Positions 32,236 through 45,559 of a stretch of 64,000 nt of DNA are shown in pieces. The position numbers were made by a program, and so were the translations under genes. The DNA is from Magicicada septendecula. Its lineage: Eukaryota; Arthropoda; Insecta; Hemiptera; Cicadidae. Where the stretch lies: contig CM068370.1 in assembly GCA_034769895.1 (NCBI GenBank), positions 40,257,844 through 40,321,843 of the forward strand. Reading direction: 5' to 3'. The notes beneath the pieces were generated by a model that had not been told where the DNA came from, ran no database searches, and saw only the letters and a program-made list of their open reading frames with translations. Within the stretch, counting starts at the first letter, position 1. Each line of letters begins with the position of its first letter.

Positions 32236-33913
32236 TGCATATGGCACACTACAGAAACAGTACATGACTAACCTGTATAACACGACTAACGCAATCCAAA
32301 GACAGAGACAAACTGAGTTAATCCCAGGAAAAGTTATTGCTGAACTGTATGTATGCACTGAACAATAGAGGATGTCTGGGCCAAGTGAATTCTGTTTGTT
32401 ATGTCTATTTCAGTGTTCTGTGTTAGTTAATGGATTTTGGGGAATTCCGCTACTCTTATGTATAGGTTTACAATAACTCCCTTTCCGACCAGGCCAAGCC
32501 CGTCGCCAACAGGTAACGGCAGAACACGTGTTTAAATCTTTTCTTAGGATTTTATTGTTATGGGTGATACAGTACAAATGTAAGACAATTTAGGGAATTT
32601 ACGCTTTACAATTTCAATAAAAATAACCTGTCATTTTCGGCTGTGGTCAAGAATACTTTGTGTTTGTATAAAAGTACAATTTAGGTACAGAAATCAAAAG
32701 AATAACTACCTTTAAACTCACAGAGATGTCTTGCACTAAATTTAATGGCATTATTTTTACAAAACATTGAGTAAAAATTACTGTATGTTGATATGCAGTA
32801 TGTGTCACCATTTCGTTATATAGAGGTATGAATACGTTAAATAGAGGTAAATTTATACATAGTTTTATTACAACGTCACAGTGCAGTAAAAAAATTCGTA
32901 AAATCGAGGTTTTCGTAATATCGAGGTTCGTTATAAAGAGGTTTGACTGTATTAAGCATGTGGTTTAAAAAAAATATATAATAATTCATAATTTTTTCAA
33001 GAAAATGTATAAACTGTTTTCTGCTTAATTTAACAACTGCTTTGCTGTTGAGTTCTAAAATATGCGTCCTTTTACCTGAAAGTATGTTCATTATTAATTG
33101 AGTGTTTACTTATATTAGAATTTTCAATCCTTTTTGGTTAAACAAGTTTCTGAAAGCATGCAAGCTTGCAATGATTTGCTTCAAGCAGCTGTTAACTTAC
33201 AACAAGCCATAGTTAGTTTTATAAGCTTCACATTTTGGACATTTTTTTCAGTACTTATGAATTTTGAAAACTCGATTTTCACTTTGTATTATGTGTTCGT
33301 TGACGTATCAAAATGTTTATATCACAAATATAATATGTTGTTTTTACAATTTAAGGTTAGACTTGCAACAGACAGTAGTTTAAGGTTTGGGTAGATTTTT
33401 TAAAGTAGCTTAACATTGTGAATAGTTATGTAGAACTGCACAGAATAGTTTTGAAGAGGCTATTTTTATCGAGAAGTATGTAACAGTATACAGGCCATTG
33501 CGTATTCTGACCTTACAAAGTATTTATGGCCACTGTTTCATAGGTCAGCCCACTCCTCCTTCCTGGCTTATAGTTCAGGACTTTCCTAGTAAACTTCTCC
33601 GTTCCTTTCCTATTCGACTCACCACACGTTGTATGAGAAAAGTACTCAGTCAGTTCAATTTACCCCCCCCCCCCACACACACACAGCATAGTTGGTTGTG
33701 TTACAGTTCTTTTAGTTTTGTGCAAATTTATACAAATAATTATTTTTCAATTCAAGTGAAACATACACGTTTCACAAGAGCATGACTATATTAAACTTCA
33801 ACATCTGATGATAAAAAGAATATAATTTTTTGATGTTTTCTTATTGCATTTCAAAAGTTATCTACTTTTGTCTTCAGAAGAGCTTAATTTTTCCATACTA
33901 AAAGGTGTGCGTG

Positions 33914-33920
<7 letters not shown>

Positions 33921-33961
<41 letters not shown>
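33921..33961. repeat. (CA)n microsatellite
   Basis: A short CA run preceded by a CG/CA mixed purine-pyrimidine stretch (33905-33922). Confidence 0.95.
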
Positions 33962-33962
<1 letters not shown>

Positions 33963-34063
33963 GACAAAGAGAAGTTATTGTGTTCCATATATACATTGTA
34001 CAAGTGAAAGGATAATAGTTTTATTGTATTCGAAGTGTTTCAATGTGATGTTTTTCATTTGGC

Positions 34064-34170
<107 letters not shown>

Positions 34171-34249
34171 CTAATTACATTGGTTTACTTGTGTTATGTA
34201 AAGTGTATGTATATTGATTATATACACAAGAGCACCACCAGTGGAGCAT

Positions 34250-34460
34250 ATGCTACAGCAGCAGCAGCAGCAGCAGTACCAACATCATTGTGTGTTAGTA
34301 TTGTAATTACCAAGTTGCAGTGTTGCCAGTGCTACCCAGATTGTTGGAGCAGCAGCAGTCCACAGGCTTGTGCCTCTGTCATACTTGCTACAGCCACAGC
34401 TGTTCCCGTTGTCAACTACTATAACTACTACTACTACTACTACTGCTGCTGCTGCTCTGC
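34250..34460. repeat. Trinucleotide-rich segment between two GT arrays
   Basis: It contains (CAG)7-like DNA at about 34254-34277 and (CTA)n followed by (CTG)n at about 34420-34455. Together with the flanking GT arrays this makes a 530-bp composite of simple repeats. The open frame through it has no protein homology I recognise. Confidence 0.75.
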
Positions 34461-34484
34461 ATGCTGGCTGCCACTTGTCCTGGT

Positions 34485-34597
<113 letters not shown>

Positions 34598-35182
34598 TTT
34601 ATAAAATCCAATACCAAACATAATATAATGGGGTACCTGTTACATTGTGTTGTGAAACAATGCATGGTGTTTTATCATTCAAGTGAATGATAAAATAATG
34701 TGTGACATATTCTTCTGTTTTTATTTTATTTTGTTGATTCATTTTCACATTCTAAACATAATTGGCTCAGGGGTGGTCATGTGTAATCTACAATTTGGTA
34801 AAATTTCTACAGTTCAGGCTTCTCTAATTTGTAATTTACAATAATTAAAGATAATGAAAAATAATAATATATGGAAAGTAAACTTTCCTTGTGTGAATTC
34901 TTTGTGAAAACATTTGGCTTCAGGGACTTTTATTAAAGTGTTATTATTGGCATTACTATTGTCGCATTATATAAACATTTTAATTAATATTCATGTATTA
35001 ATAATTGCAAGTCTGTTTAATATGAAAACGGTGAATTAGTGTTGCTTATGGGAATTTATTTATCCATGTTGTAAATATAGTAAATTATATTAAAAATAAA
35101 TATGGGTTTCACTTTTATTGAAGGATCTTTTCGTTGGGTAAAACTTTGTGGTTTTTTTGGTACCTATGTGCTTGATCTATAG

Positions 35183-35667
35183 CAGGGGCCTCCAGACTTT
35201 TTCACTTGAGGGCCGAATTGAAACATCTTGGAAGTTAGGCGGGCCAACAGCATATATATAGGCCTATAGTAAACTTATTTTTTTTTAAGTTTACAAAATA
35301 ATCAAGTCAATAAAATAGGTATTTAAATAAAAATTAAGCAGACTTATCCAAAGAAAACAAGTTCATTTATTCAACATAATGTAAATAAAAGTAAAGATAA
35401 AATAACATTCAAAGATATTTCTGATATATTTGAAATGTGTGAATCATTCAAGGCAGCCAGACGAACAAGTACATTAACCACGTAAATGTTTTAAACTTGT
35501 ACAAAATATCATAACATTTTACTGAACTTATTTCTTATTTAGTTGTGTAGTAAAATGTTATAATATTTGAAGTATTTTGACGATCTATTAAAAACTGCAC
35601 GCAGCATCGGCCGGGTTGCCACGGGCCGGACAATGAACCTTCGCGGGCTGTAGTTTGGAGACCCCTG
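35183..35667. mobile_element. hAT-type MITE (485 bp) with perfect 8-bp duplication
   Basis: The left end CAGGGGCCTCCAGACTTTTT and the inverted right end CAGGGGTCTCCAAACTACAG form hAT-like terminal repeats, and both sides carry the 8-bp duplication ATCTATAG (35175-35182, 35668-35675). The interior is AT-rich with GC-rich 'gggccgaa' and 'cgggccgg' blocks near the ends and no transposase. CAGGGG termini with 8-bp duplications define hAT elements. Confidence 0.92.
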
Positions 35668-38600
35668 ATCTATAGTTTGAATTTGTGTAAAAAAATTTAT
35701 AATTCAAAATTTTTTCTAGTTCAGATTAGGATTTTTCCCACGTAATCTGAATTAGAGTGGTTTTATTGTGTATAAAGCAAATGCTATGAGAGGCATTACC
35801 TCTTATAAGGTAAATATTTACCTGCTTAAAGCCAAAATTGTTTATATTTCTCCAAGTAGACTGTTATGAACTGTGTCCGCCTTTCCTGTAATTTAGGCGA
35901 CTTTCCGTTGGCTCACCTATCTTGAAATTGCATTTGTTATACAAACTTTATGGTCTGTTTGTTAGTTTAAATAGACCTTTGTTAGTTTTTCTTTGTTTAG
36001 TTCTCCTACACATTATGACAACGTTTTGCACATTTCGTGAGGTAAATTGATGCACTCTTTAAAAAAGAGAACCATTTTCAAGAAATTTATTACTGTGTTT
36101 TGTGTGCAGAGCACTTTTTCAATGACTTAAACTTGTAAAAACAGTATCGAAAGATGAACGAAATTAATATATGATGAAAATCTTTATATGAAAAAATCAT
36201 AAGTAGATTAACCTGAAAGCATAAACATTAAAACAGCAGTATATTCAGATTAATAATAACATCAACAATTATTTCACACACACACACACACACCACAGTA
36301 ACAGCTTTACCAAAACAACAGTAAATGGAAAATTCCAAAGGACAAGCTGGTAGAAAACATCTGTTTGCTTTACAACCAATCAAACGTACAACACTATATT
36401 TAAGAAGACAGACAAATATTTGAAAGCACTCTGCAACAGAATAGTATGTTTCTTGAAAAGGAGTTGTTTTTTAAAGTAGTGAATTCATTTATAATGACTT
36501 ACGTTTTATCAGATCACTTAATTACAGAAAAGGGAAGATCCGCACCTATTTTGATAGTCTTCAGTAAACATAGCTGCAGTACAGTGTAAACATTATTTCA
36601 CATTTTATTGTAAATTTTAATTTTTAATTATGAATGATTATGTACAAATAGTGGGTTACTAAACTGTCAAAACAGTGTAAATAAAATAATAAAAAAATAG
36701 GTTCTTGTTTATAAAATATAATTTGTTATTAATGTTCAAATAACATGAATAATGTGAGTGATTATGGATATAAAAAATAGTGGGTTGTACAAGCTATTGG
36801 ATCTGTATTTATACATGCTTTCATACAGACCCGTGTATTTTATAAGAATTAGTTGAAATACAATGATAAAAAATAAACAACATTCTTGCAGACGTAATTA
36901 AGATGGACACAAACGTCATTTTCTTGATACGTAAATTATTTAATATTTACTACTAGTTTTCAGTCAAGATGTATTGTTAGCTTACTTGGAATATTTCTCG
37001 GGAATTAGGTATTTTTCCTATCCTCAGTCATCTTAGTTTTTGATCTTGTGCTTGTGGAGTATTTGTGGAAGGCACAGCAACAACCAGCCTGGACAATGCA
37101 TAATATTCCACAAGGTCAAACACTAAGATGGAATAGTAACTGTAGTTTTAACTGTCCATTAATAACGTATAAATTAAAATAGTAATTGTAAATATAATTC
37201 TTATTTAAGTGGAAATAAGTTATAGTAATTTGAATTGTAGTTTATCATTTGTTAATTGTAACACACATTCACACATACGTACAAAACAGAAATAATACAT
37301 TGTACATATAATGAATTCTGAATGTACAGTCCTGCACTTATGTACAAACCTAGGTATTCATCTTATGTAAATATGTAATCATCAGACAGCACTGTATCAT
37401 TTCTTAGTTAAAGAAAAAAAACTATTAAGATTGGATGGATGAATGATTACTAGACCATCTGTAATACATTTTTCCACCACTACCATATCAGAACTGAATT
37501 GTAAACATATTTTGTTTAAACATGCCGCAGATCAAATAAAATTCGTGTTTTTTCATCAAAAGTTTAATCATTTATAACACATACTGCCTGTGTGTATGCG
37601 TACTTTTTTTATAGTCTACAGTTAGACATATGCTGTGTTTCTGGTTAACTGAACGTAGTGTCCAAAGTTGTTAACCTTCATGCTTTAAACACTTCTGTAT
37701 TCTTGAAGTGGTTCGTGTTGACTGCATAATATTATTTATAAGCTGTTAGCATTATCAGTCTTTCAGGTCACTGTAGTTATTTTGTTTAAATAGAGACAGT
37801 GATTAACATGTCTGAAGTGAGAGAGCTAACTTTGTTAATCTTTTTTTTTGCAAAGAAAACCTGGCTTGCATAAAAACCATCACGCTGTAGTTTTTAATTG
37901 CCGTTAAATTCGTGTCACCCAATCATAATAAAATTGCTCGTTTCTGATTTTGTTTTTGAAGTTATTTCCTTGACTAAGAGCATCACAACACACATCTGAT
38001 AAGATTTTTTTTGTTATCAGTTTTAATTGAGTAAAAGAGATTGAGATTAATGAGAGAAAATTGATGTTTATGGTTTAAAATGAAACATTATAATAGAAAA
38101 CGTTAATCAAAATATACCAGTTTTGAATATAAAATATTTTATTACAGAATTACTAAGTTTTGAAAATAAAATCTGCAGTTAAAAAAAAAGTCAGCCACTC
38201 AAGCCAGAGTTAAATTTATTTATGCTTCTAGTAGAAATTAAGACATACACTATATAGACTATACTGAATTAATTCCCGTTTGTTAAAATGTAACCAAAGC
38301 TGTATACCGTAATGATGGATTAAAAACTGATAAATTAAATAACATTTATTGATATATAAAAGAGTCATTTTAAATAACAACACTTATCACATAGATCGTA
38401 TCAAACCAGTATAATAAGTTGAATAAATAAGAAAGTAAATTGAAACATTTGTGAACATAATATAAGAATATATTGACATGACACGTATTTGAGCCATTTC
38501 ACTGTTATGGGTGTGACACGTGATATATTTGAGACTTAGTTTTCTCACTTGAGAATAGTTTTTTAATAGTCTATTTTAGATGCATTATAAATGGAAGTTT

Positions 38601-38724
38601 TTTTAATCAGATTAAATTCATAAAAAGTCAATATACTTAACCAAAAATAATTATTTTTACGTAAGATTGTGCTATAGTTGTATATCTGTTAGACATTTGG
38701 AAAGTCTGTTGTATATTTAAGATC

Positions 38725-39560
38725 TGTCTGAAAAGTAATGAGACAACAGAACTTTTTCTCCTAAAGTGGCAACACTGTGAGGCCAAAAGTTCAACATCTG
38801 TTAAGTATAGGCTAACAAAAATTTCAGTTTCTTAACTTTACCACATTTGACTATGCCATTTTTTTTTGCTAAGTGTTTATTTTGTCTTAAGTCATACAAA
38901 AAAAAGGAGCTCAATAATAATGAGCTGTTTTGTGCAATCAAATTTTATGTCAGAATTCAAGACAGTGCAACAGAAACATTAAGGCAAATTAATACACGCT
39001 TCTTTCAGATATGAGTTTTGGGTTCATGTTGTAAGTGGCACAAAGTATTTTTGAACGGCCATGAAATTATGGAGGATGAACCCTATTCTAGACAACCAAG
39101 CACACTGTTAGCTGATGCAAATGTATCAAAACTGTGGGACGTTATTTGATGCTAGCAGTTTTTGGTTCTGACTGTTACAGTTATTTTACGGTTATAAATT
39201 TTACCACCAGACTGTTAAATCAAATTTTGGTTCATGATTTGAGTCCATCCAGAGATTGTGGAATCCTGAATACTTCGACATGAGAATTCTCAGTGTCACA
39301 TCGCATTTTCCAAAAGGGGTGTGTTCGGTGGTACCCCAGCTCCTCTGCTTCTCTGATTTTAATTCACACAATTATTTTCTGTTACAAAATGACACTATTT
39401 TGAAAGTGTGGAGAACATCAAAAAAAATGTCATACCAGCCAAAGGCACTGAGAGTTTAAGCCTTCTAGTAGTGTTTCATTCAACGGGATCAATGTCTTCT
39501 TTAGTGTGATTTCTCAAGAGAACTACTTTGAAGAAGATGAAATTGTTTTGTTCTTGTTGT
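38725..39560 (+). pseudogene. Fossil mariner transposon
   Basis: The start resembles a mariner end ('gtctgaaaagtaatgagac'). Plus-strand fragments in changing frames recall a mariner transposase: 'CAIKFYVRIQDSATETLRQI', then 'KWHKVFLNGHEIMEDEPYSRQPST' near 38990-39120, then a C-terminal 'DFNSHNYFLLQND' type stretch near 39355-39400, corresponding to the region around the third catalytic Asp, which is not preserved. There are many stops and frameshifts, so it is long dead. The right terminal repeat was not found. Confidence 0.65.
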
Positions 39561-39999
39561 GTCAATAATTAGTTTTATACAGTCGATGCAAAATACTTCT
39601 TAGACTACCATTACTCTGGTTATTTGATCATACCTCCGTTTATATGATTGTTGGACCATAATTAATTAGAGCTGTGTATGCATATATTGTCTAAATGAAG
39701 GAGGAGGAGGAGAAGATTGAATAATATATATTTAACAATTTTCATTAGCATTGAACATTCATACAGTTAATTCAGTAACTTTGTTAATTATTAAGTTCTG
39801 AAGTAGATAATGATGTTTTATGTGATTAACTGTGACACATTACTGTAAACCTGTATGATTTGTTTAGTACATGATTACCCATTTCAAACATAGTTTTTCA
39901 GCCTAAATAAAAATTTTACTAGTTATGAAATATAACTAGTTAAAATTTAGATGAAAACTAGTACTAGTAATAATTCATTTTTGTGCCACAAGGGTAGTT

Positions 40000-40180
40000 T
40001 GGCAGAGGCAGGGAAGCTGTTTTGATGATCAAGGAAGGTAGCATGGCTAGCACTATACTACAGCTGCACATTATTGTCCTGCAATATCGTCAGTATTCAG
40101 TTTGTACAGACTTGAGTTGATCTGGGGCTCAAAAACACACATTGATTTTATGATGTCTGGGAACCTGCAGTGTCTAAAGA
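40000..40180 (-). repeat. Old, degraded copy of the tRNA-SINE
   Basis: Words in the order 'aggaaggtagcatggctagc', 'gttgatctggggctcaaaaac', 'ttgattttatgatg' and 'gggaacctg' match the intact SINE at 54237-54522 in the same orientation, with many substitutions. The tRNA-like head is lost. Confidence 0.6.
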
Positions 40181-41399
40181 ATATTAAAAAATAATGACAA
40201 GTGCTGTCACAAATTTTTCATGTGTCCTTTGAGTGACACAAGGATGTAGGCTCTGTATAGAATATGATTTAACTTGACTTGGGATGACCAACTGTGTGTT
40301 TGAACAGCTGATTACTATTGATTTTCAAAAGCAGTGTTTTGATCACTGTAGAACAATGCTAACAAAATGTACTCGGATACGAATTCTACTTCTGATCGTG
40401 TATGAGTGTATAAACTTCTGAAATATTCCAGTTACATATATATTCTGTAACATAACAGACTCTGTTCAGTATTCTGTTGACTCTAAGTAGATACTTAAAT
40501 TTAAATAAGTTAATATTACGAGGAGAGTAATATCCAGACTGTTTATATTCCTGACTATTTAACCAGACTGTACAAAATTTCATGATTTGAATGCAGTATA
40601 TTTTTTTTAGTTTATTCTAATACATTTAAATATTGTTAACTTCTTTTGTGTCATTTTACAATTTTTTCTCAGTTCAGAACTTAAGTTTGTGAGCGTGAAA
40701 GACTGAAGTATTGTGATGCAATTTCTTTAAGTAGTGTGTTGGTTGTGTGTGGTGAAATACTGACTATTATACTTCATTATTCAACATTAACGAGAATGTG
40801 CTGAGCTATAGAGTAATAAAACCTTATATATAAAACATCATACAGCTTTCTCTTACCATGTGCACTTCAAATTTAATTATAAATACTACTTGGTAATTCT
40901 GTTATAATGTGTGTTTCCAATGGATTGAGTTAACAAAGTCAAATAACCGGGTTCATTTAGTTCACTATACAATATTTCCTTTGATTGCAATTTCAGTTTT
41001 CAATGCCAGTGACTCATTCATGTTCATATGACACAGTGTAATGATATATAATTTCTTATTATTGTCAAATATCAAAATAAAATTTAATACAATGAATTGT
41101 TTCAACCTGTAATGCCTAAATTACGTACTGATGTAATAATGAAAAGAATCTTCATTATAATGAATGTTAATGTCTGTTACTTTTTTCGCTCATTGTAAAA
41201 AAAAAAGTGGAAGACGATGGACATCTTCATCTCACTCCTTGATTAATTAAAATGCCACTTTTGACCTTCAATGTCTGCTCTTTATCTTAATAAATGTATT
41301 TGTTTGAAAGACTTTAAACACCTCTGATCACATAACTTGAAAGAAATAGTACTATTAAATTTTACTGTGGCCTATTTCTGAGTGCTGCTCAAACTTAAC

Positions 41400-41720
41400 C
41401 TAGTAATGACTCCGCTATCTCTCGCCTCCAGGGGTGAGAGGATTCAATTGAGTCATCTTGTCTAGATGTATTCATTTCACCATGGATTCTGAGCTATTTC
41501 TGGGAATGGGGAATGTGTCCTCCACATTCTTTACCTGTGAAAATCTACAACTTTTGCTTCCAAAGAAGGACAACTCCCATGATAGGACTAGCTTTGCTTC
41601 TTCTCTTACCAAGCAGTCAGCTAGTAAACGAGACTGTTCCATTTTATTCATCTGGATCATAGAACATTGAGCCCCCTATCATCGCTAAGGGATAGTGCAT
41701 GGAGGCGATAAATAATTTCT
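41400..41720. other. Unresolved GC-richer segment
   Basis: A patch with balanced base composition that begins and ends with related inverted words ('tatctctcgcctcca' and 'catggaggcgataaa'). It has no domain in any frame and may be an uncatalogued repeat. Confidence 0.3.
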
Positions 41721-42484
41721 ATATTTCATCATCATCTGTGAAGCTCTCTGAATGTTTGAGAAACACATTGTCAAGTATAATGATTATGTTGAGTTGACAG
41801 TTTTTTTTATGGTCCAGATGGATATAGCTGTAAGGTTGTTGTAATAGAATTTTGTTACATTCATATGTGGGATATTATATATAGTCTTTAAAGTAATTTT
41901 TAGTTTATTGGACTATAAAATTTATATACGTGGTATATGTGGAAACATTTATCAGAGTTTCAGTTGATATAAGTGGGTTCAAATCTTTAATTGTGTCGTT
42001 TTGACCCGAAAGCGCACAAAGACAGCTTGAAATGCATCCGGGTTATCCTGATCATTGCACATTTCTTTTTATGGTGTTTATAATCTCATACTGTTTATTC
42101 TAATCTCTCAATATTTCTACTCCAGTTCCATTTTAAAGAAGTGATCTGTTTTTTTATTTTTTCAATAGATTTTTCTTTTTTAAAATGATATAGTTTTGAA
42201 TTTTGTGTATATGGAGATACTTTTATATATCATATTCATCAGTTTAATATAGAATACTGCTCATCCAAAAACTGTTTTCTTTTGTATGTTCTGCTTTCTT
42301 CTAGATGTCTTCTGTCTTCCAGTATATGTACACATATACACGCACACCTTTGAACATTTAAAGAAAAAAACAAGTATTTGTGGGTATAGTAGACGTTGTG
42401 TAACCTAATTTGACTGTATAACATAGGTACAAAATTCAAATTGTCAACAAAGACTAAATTATTTTGTATACATGTTTGTTCCAG

Positions 42485-42611
42485 AACAAAGATTTGAGAC
42501 GGTAGAGGTAGAATCAACAGAAGAAAATTTTATAGTGGATGAGCAGTTTATTATTGATAATGGAAATAACACTAGAAATAGCTGTGAAGAAGGCTCAGAC
42601 AGATGTGAGGA
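42485..42611 (+). CDS. ZMYND8-like PHD protein, coding exon 2
   Basis: The acceptor 'tttgttccag' ends at 42484 and the donor GA|GTAAGT is at 42611/42612. The exon completes the split codon of exon 1 (phase 1) and reads EQRFETVEVESTEENFIVDEQFIIDNGNNTRNSCEEGSDRCE, leaving two bases (phase 2). It is acidic with Glu/Asp/Asn bias, like exon 1. There is no recognised domain; probably a disordered linker. The frame and both splice signals agree with neighbouring exons. Confidence 0.68.
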
Positions 42612-43180
42612 GTAAGTTGTTTTCTTTGGTACTTGTGCATAATGGGGTTCAGTTATTCTTAAATACTATTGGAACGGCATGTGTGAATGTATGGGCACAG
42701 CTTATCTTCTGATAAACATTTTATTGATTGATAGTTTTTTGTCATTATGTTCCTATTGTTATTTTGCATTGGTTTGGACATTAACTCAGTGGTAGTGCTC
42801 AGCGCATTGTACTGGTACAGGTTCCGGTGTAGTGCATAGGCATAGGTTAATTTGCTCGTTAAGCTAATAAGCTGGTTTTGTTACAGATAGTCTTATTTTT
42901 AGGTAACTGTTGTTTATTTTATTTATTAAATTTTTTACAAAAGTCTCATTTGATATTTGAGGAATAATTGTTCTAACAGAGGGGGGAGAGGGAAAGATTA
43001 ATAATAGGGGAGAAGGCAATGTTTTGAAAATAATATCAGTCCATCTGTTAGGAAAACAATCAGAATTTCATTTGTAGTTTACAGAGGGACACAGTACAGC
43101 TCCCTCATTCAGAACAATGTCATCAGTCAAATCAGCTGTTATCAGTTGTACTTAATTTTTTATCGTGTAGTTATGTTGTT

Positions 43181-43377
43181 TAATTAAGAAAGTTGTGTTA
43201 GTGGTTATAATCACAAACAGAATTATCACTGTTGCACACCACTATAGAAAAATTATTCTGATTAGCGCTTTCAACCGTCACAGCTCATCGTCAGATCGGA
43301 AATAATCGAGGTGTGAAGCTTGAAAGCGCTAATCGGAATAATTTTTCTATAGTGGTGTGCAACAGTGATAATTCTGT
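43181..43377. mobile_element. Short palindromic hammerhead element, copy 1
   Basis: It is flanked by a 13-bp duplication TAGTTATGTTGTT (43168-43180 and 43378-43390). A unique left tail ('taattaagaaagttgtgtt' region) is followed by a palindrome whose arms start 'aacagaattatcactgttgc' and its complement. One arm retains a full hammerhead (43258-43299 minus); the other keeps only the GAAAGCGCTAATCGG half. It is non-autonomous, with no coding capacity. Confidence 0.78.
43258..43299 (-). ncRNA. Hammerhead ribozyme (C1)
   Basis: Minus strand: stem I CCGAT/ATCAG (one mismatch), CTGACGA, stem II AGCTG/CGGTT (with wobbles), GAAA, self-complementary GCGC stem III, UA cleavage dinucleotide. The core boxes are intact. 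Confidence 0.7.
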
Positions 43378-43823
43378 TAGTTATGTTGTTGACATGTTTC
43401 TGCACATCACTGAAACAACATCTATGCCAAGAGCACAATGACAACAACACTATGTGTTGGCTTCATTGAAGGTAGCTGCAGTTTATGAATAGGCTACTAA
43501 TTGTGGCAGTGCCGAGTCAACTTAAACTAAACTATGATAATGTCATTTCAGTATCAGATCAACCGGATTGGTGCACAAAGAGCGCCATTATTATATCAAA
43601 GGCTTGTCCTTCTAGTTGAGGCAGTATTGTCAGGGTTTAGTATGATTTAGGGCACTCTATTCATAAGAGTATATGTTGATTCATATAGCACAGTACATTT
43701 TCTGTGAATATGACAGCTGCTATTCGTAATTTAAATATAATCCATTCAGCAGTTTAGTGTTCCTGTGTGCAATACGATATTAGGGTAACTAATGTTGTTT
43801 GTTTTCTGTAACTAGTGGGGGGG

Positions 43824-43825
<2 letters not shown>

Positions 43826-43892
<67 letters not shown>
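43826..43892. repeat. (GA)n microsatellite
   Basis: GA run of about 67 bp preceded by a G homopolymer. Confidence 0.97.
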
Positions 43893-43893
<1 letters not shown>

Positions 43894-45072
43894 ATAAATC
43901 ACTGGCCTCATACTTCCTGTGTGTAACCTCATGTAAATAACATGTTATATATCGTTTTCATGGCGTAGGTTTGTATTGTTAAGTATATTGCACTCAGCCA
44001 TAAAGCAATTCATGGTACTTCACAGTAGCAGGAGTTATTGTTCTGATGGACAACCCATGCTCATTGTTACTTGGTCATGTTGGTATTCCTGGAAAGGTCC
44101 ACTATGTCAGAACACCAGTGTTGAAGGGTAGATCTACCTCAGATTTGATCTTAAATTTCAACCCATCGTACAAACACAATGAATAATTGGTACATTTACT
44201 GTCGAGGTACCTGTTTGTATACTGTGTTCATGCATGAATTGACTGGAGGTATTTTTAGCATAGGGAGTAGACGGTGCCAGTGATGTAGATGTGTAAAATA
44301 ATGAAAAAAAAAGACTGTGGTAGCAGTACTGGAGGTTTTATTGAAAACTTGATGTTTAGAAAAAATGTATCCTATACAATTTTATAGTAATAGAATTGTG
44401 GTATGTGTGGTTCCTTTTTATTTTTGTAAATATTTAAAATTATGTACAAATTTTGATTAATAGTTAAAATTACTTTGGTATATAGGACCAAGATATATTT
44501 AGTTACATGAGATCTGTTTTTTGAGCATTGTTTGTGCTCATTGTCAGCTGTGTTGATCTAATGTGTGGCAAAGTGTTTATGCTTGGATTTATTATTGCTG
44601 TTGGAATGCCGTTGTTAAAAATATCAAAAAACACAAAATAAAAATTATGCCAAACCGGATCACAACACTACTTCTGTAAAACCAGTTATTACCAATCAAC
44701 AGCAATAACCAACCCAATCAAAAATTCTTAAGCATTCAGCTTAATCTCAAAACATGTCTCATATAAGTATTAACTCATTAAGTATTAACATGTGGACTGC
44801 ATATTTAAATACTTTTCATTATGATGTGTTGATATGTGTGTGTATTTGAAGGAGTCTGTGAATTCTGAATGAAAAAATAATGCGGGACTATTGAATGTGT
44901 TATCATCAGTGTAAGTTTCTGAAATTGTGTGATAGTCATGACGTTATATATATTCACTGCTTAGTCATTGTCAAGATTGACTACATCCCTTATTCTGAGT
45001 GATTGATTGCTCCTCCTTTGATTGAAACAACAGTTGTATAGACAAAAATAATTGTAACATTCAGTTGTTGAT

Positions 45073-45559
45073 CAAGCTACAATTATGACAATGACATGGA
45101 AAATAAAATAAATAAGTTCCAGGCAATATGTGACACAATAAATAGAACATTAAATAACAAAACACGAAAAGACACGAGGATAAAGTTTTATAAAACGATG
45201 GCTGTACTTGTACTTATGTATTGGAGTGAAAGTTGGATAAATACCAAAATCGGAGACAGCAAAATACAGCCAGCAGAAATAAGATTTTTGAGACGGGTCA
45301 AAGGCTGCACAAGATGAGATTTAGTAAGAAATGAAGACGTGCAAAATGAACTAAATGTATATGCAATAAATGAAAAAATAACTGAATATAAAGAAAGATG
45401 GAAACACCACGTAAATAGAATGGGAAATGGGAGAATACCCAAAAAAATACTTAACTACAACCCAAGAGGGAAAAGAGATATAGGAAGACCACGAAAACGG
45501 TGGGCGTAAGTTTGTGAGGACGGAACAGGCAAATGCCTAATCCTTGTAGTGGAGAAGAA
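45073..45559 (+). pseudogene. 5'-truncated non-LTR retrotransposon with 9-bp duplication
   Basis: The target duplication GTTGTTGAT is at 45064-45072 and 45560-45568. The plus strand encodes 'MENKINKFQAICDTINRTLNNKTRKDTRIKFYKTM' type sequence through 'AEIRFLRRVKGCTR' and then a stop (45317-45319), with further matching codons to the 'IGRPRKRW' end. It is the same family as 20045-20650 and ends in the same 'gagaagaa' tail without poly(A). Confidence 0.78.

Larger units (their letters stand above)
29589..32949 (-). mobile_element. Tigger/pogo DNA transposon (degenerate, 3.4 kb)
   Basis: It is flanked by TA at 29587-29588 and 32950-32951. The terminal inverted repeats CAGTCGAACCTCTATATAAC (left) and CAGTCAAACCTCTTTATAAC (right, inverted) match closely, with sub-terminal 'gttatatagaggta' repeats on both sides. 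It contains a minus-strand pogo-type transposase (32235 to about 30680) broken by frameshifts, and a nested palindromic insertion at 30010-30567. It is inactive in this copy. Confidence 0.92.

Noticed and set aside
37028..37137. Weak inverted repeat that might be another hammerhead element
   Set aside because: The arms pair imperfectly ('catcttagt..ttgatcttgtg' against its complement) but no CUGANGA or GAAA box in the right place was found.
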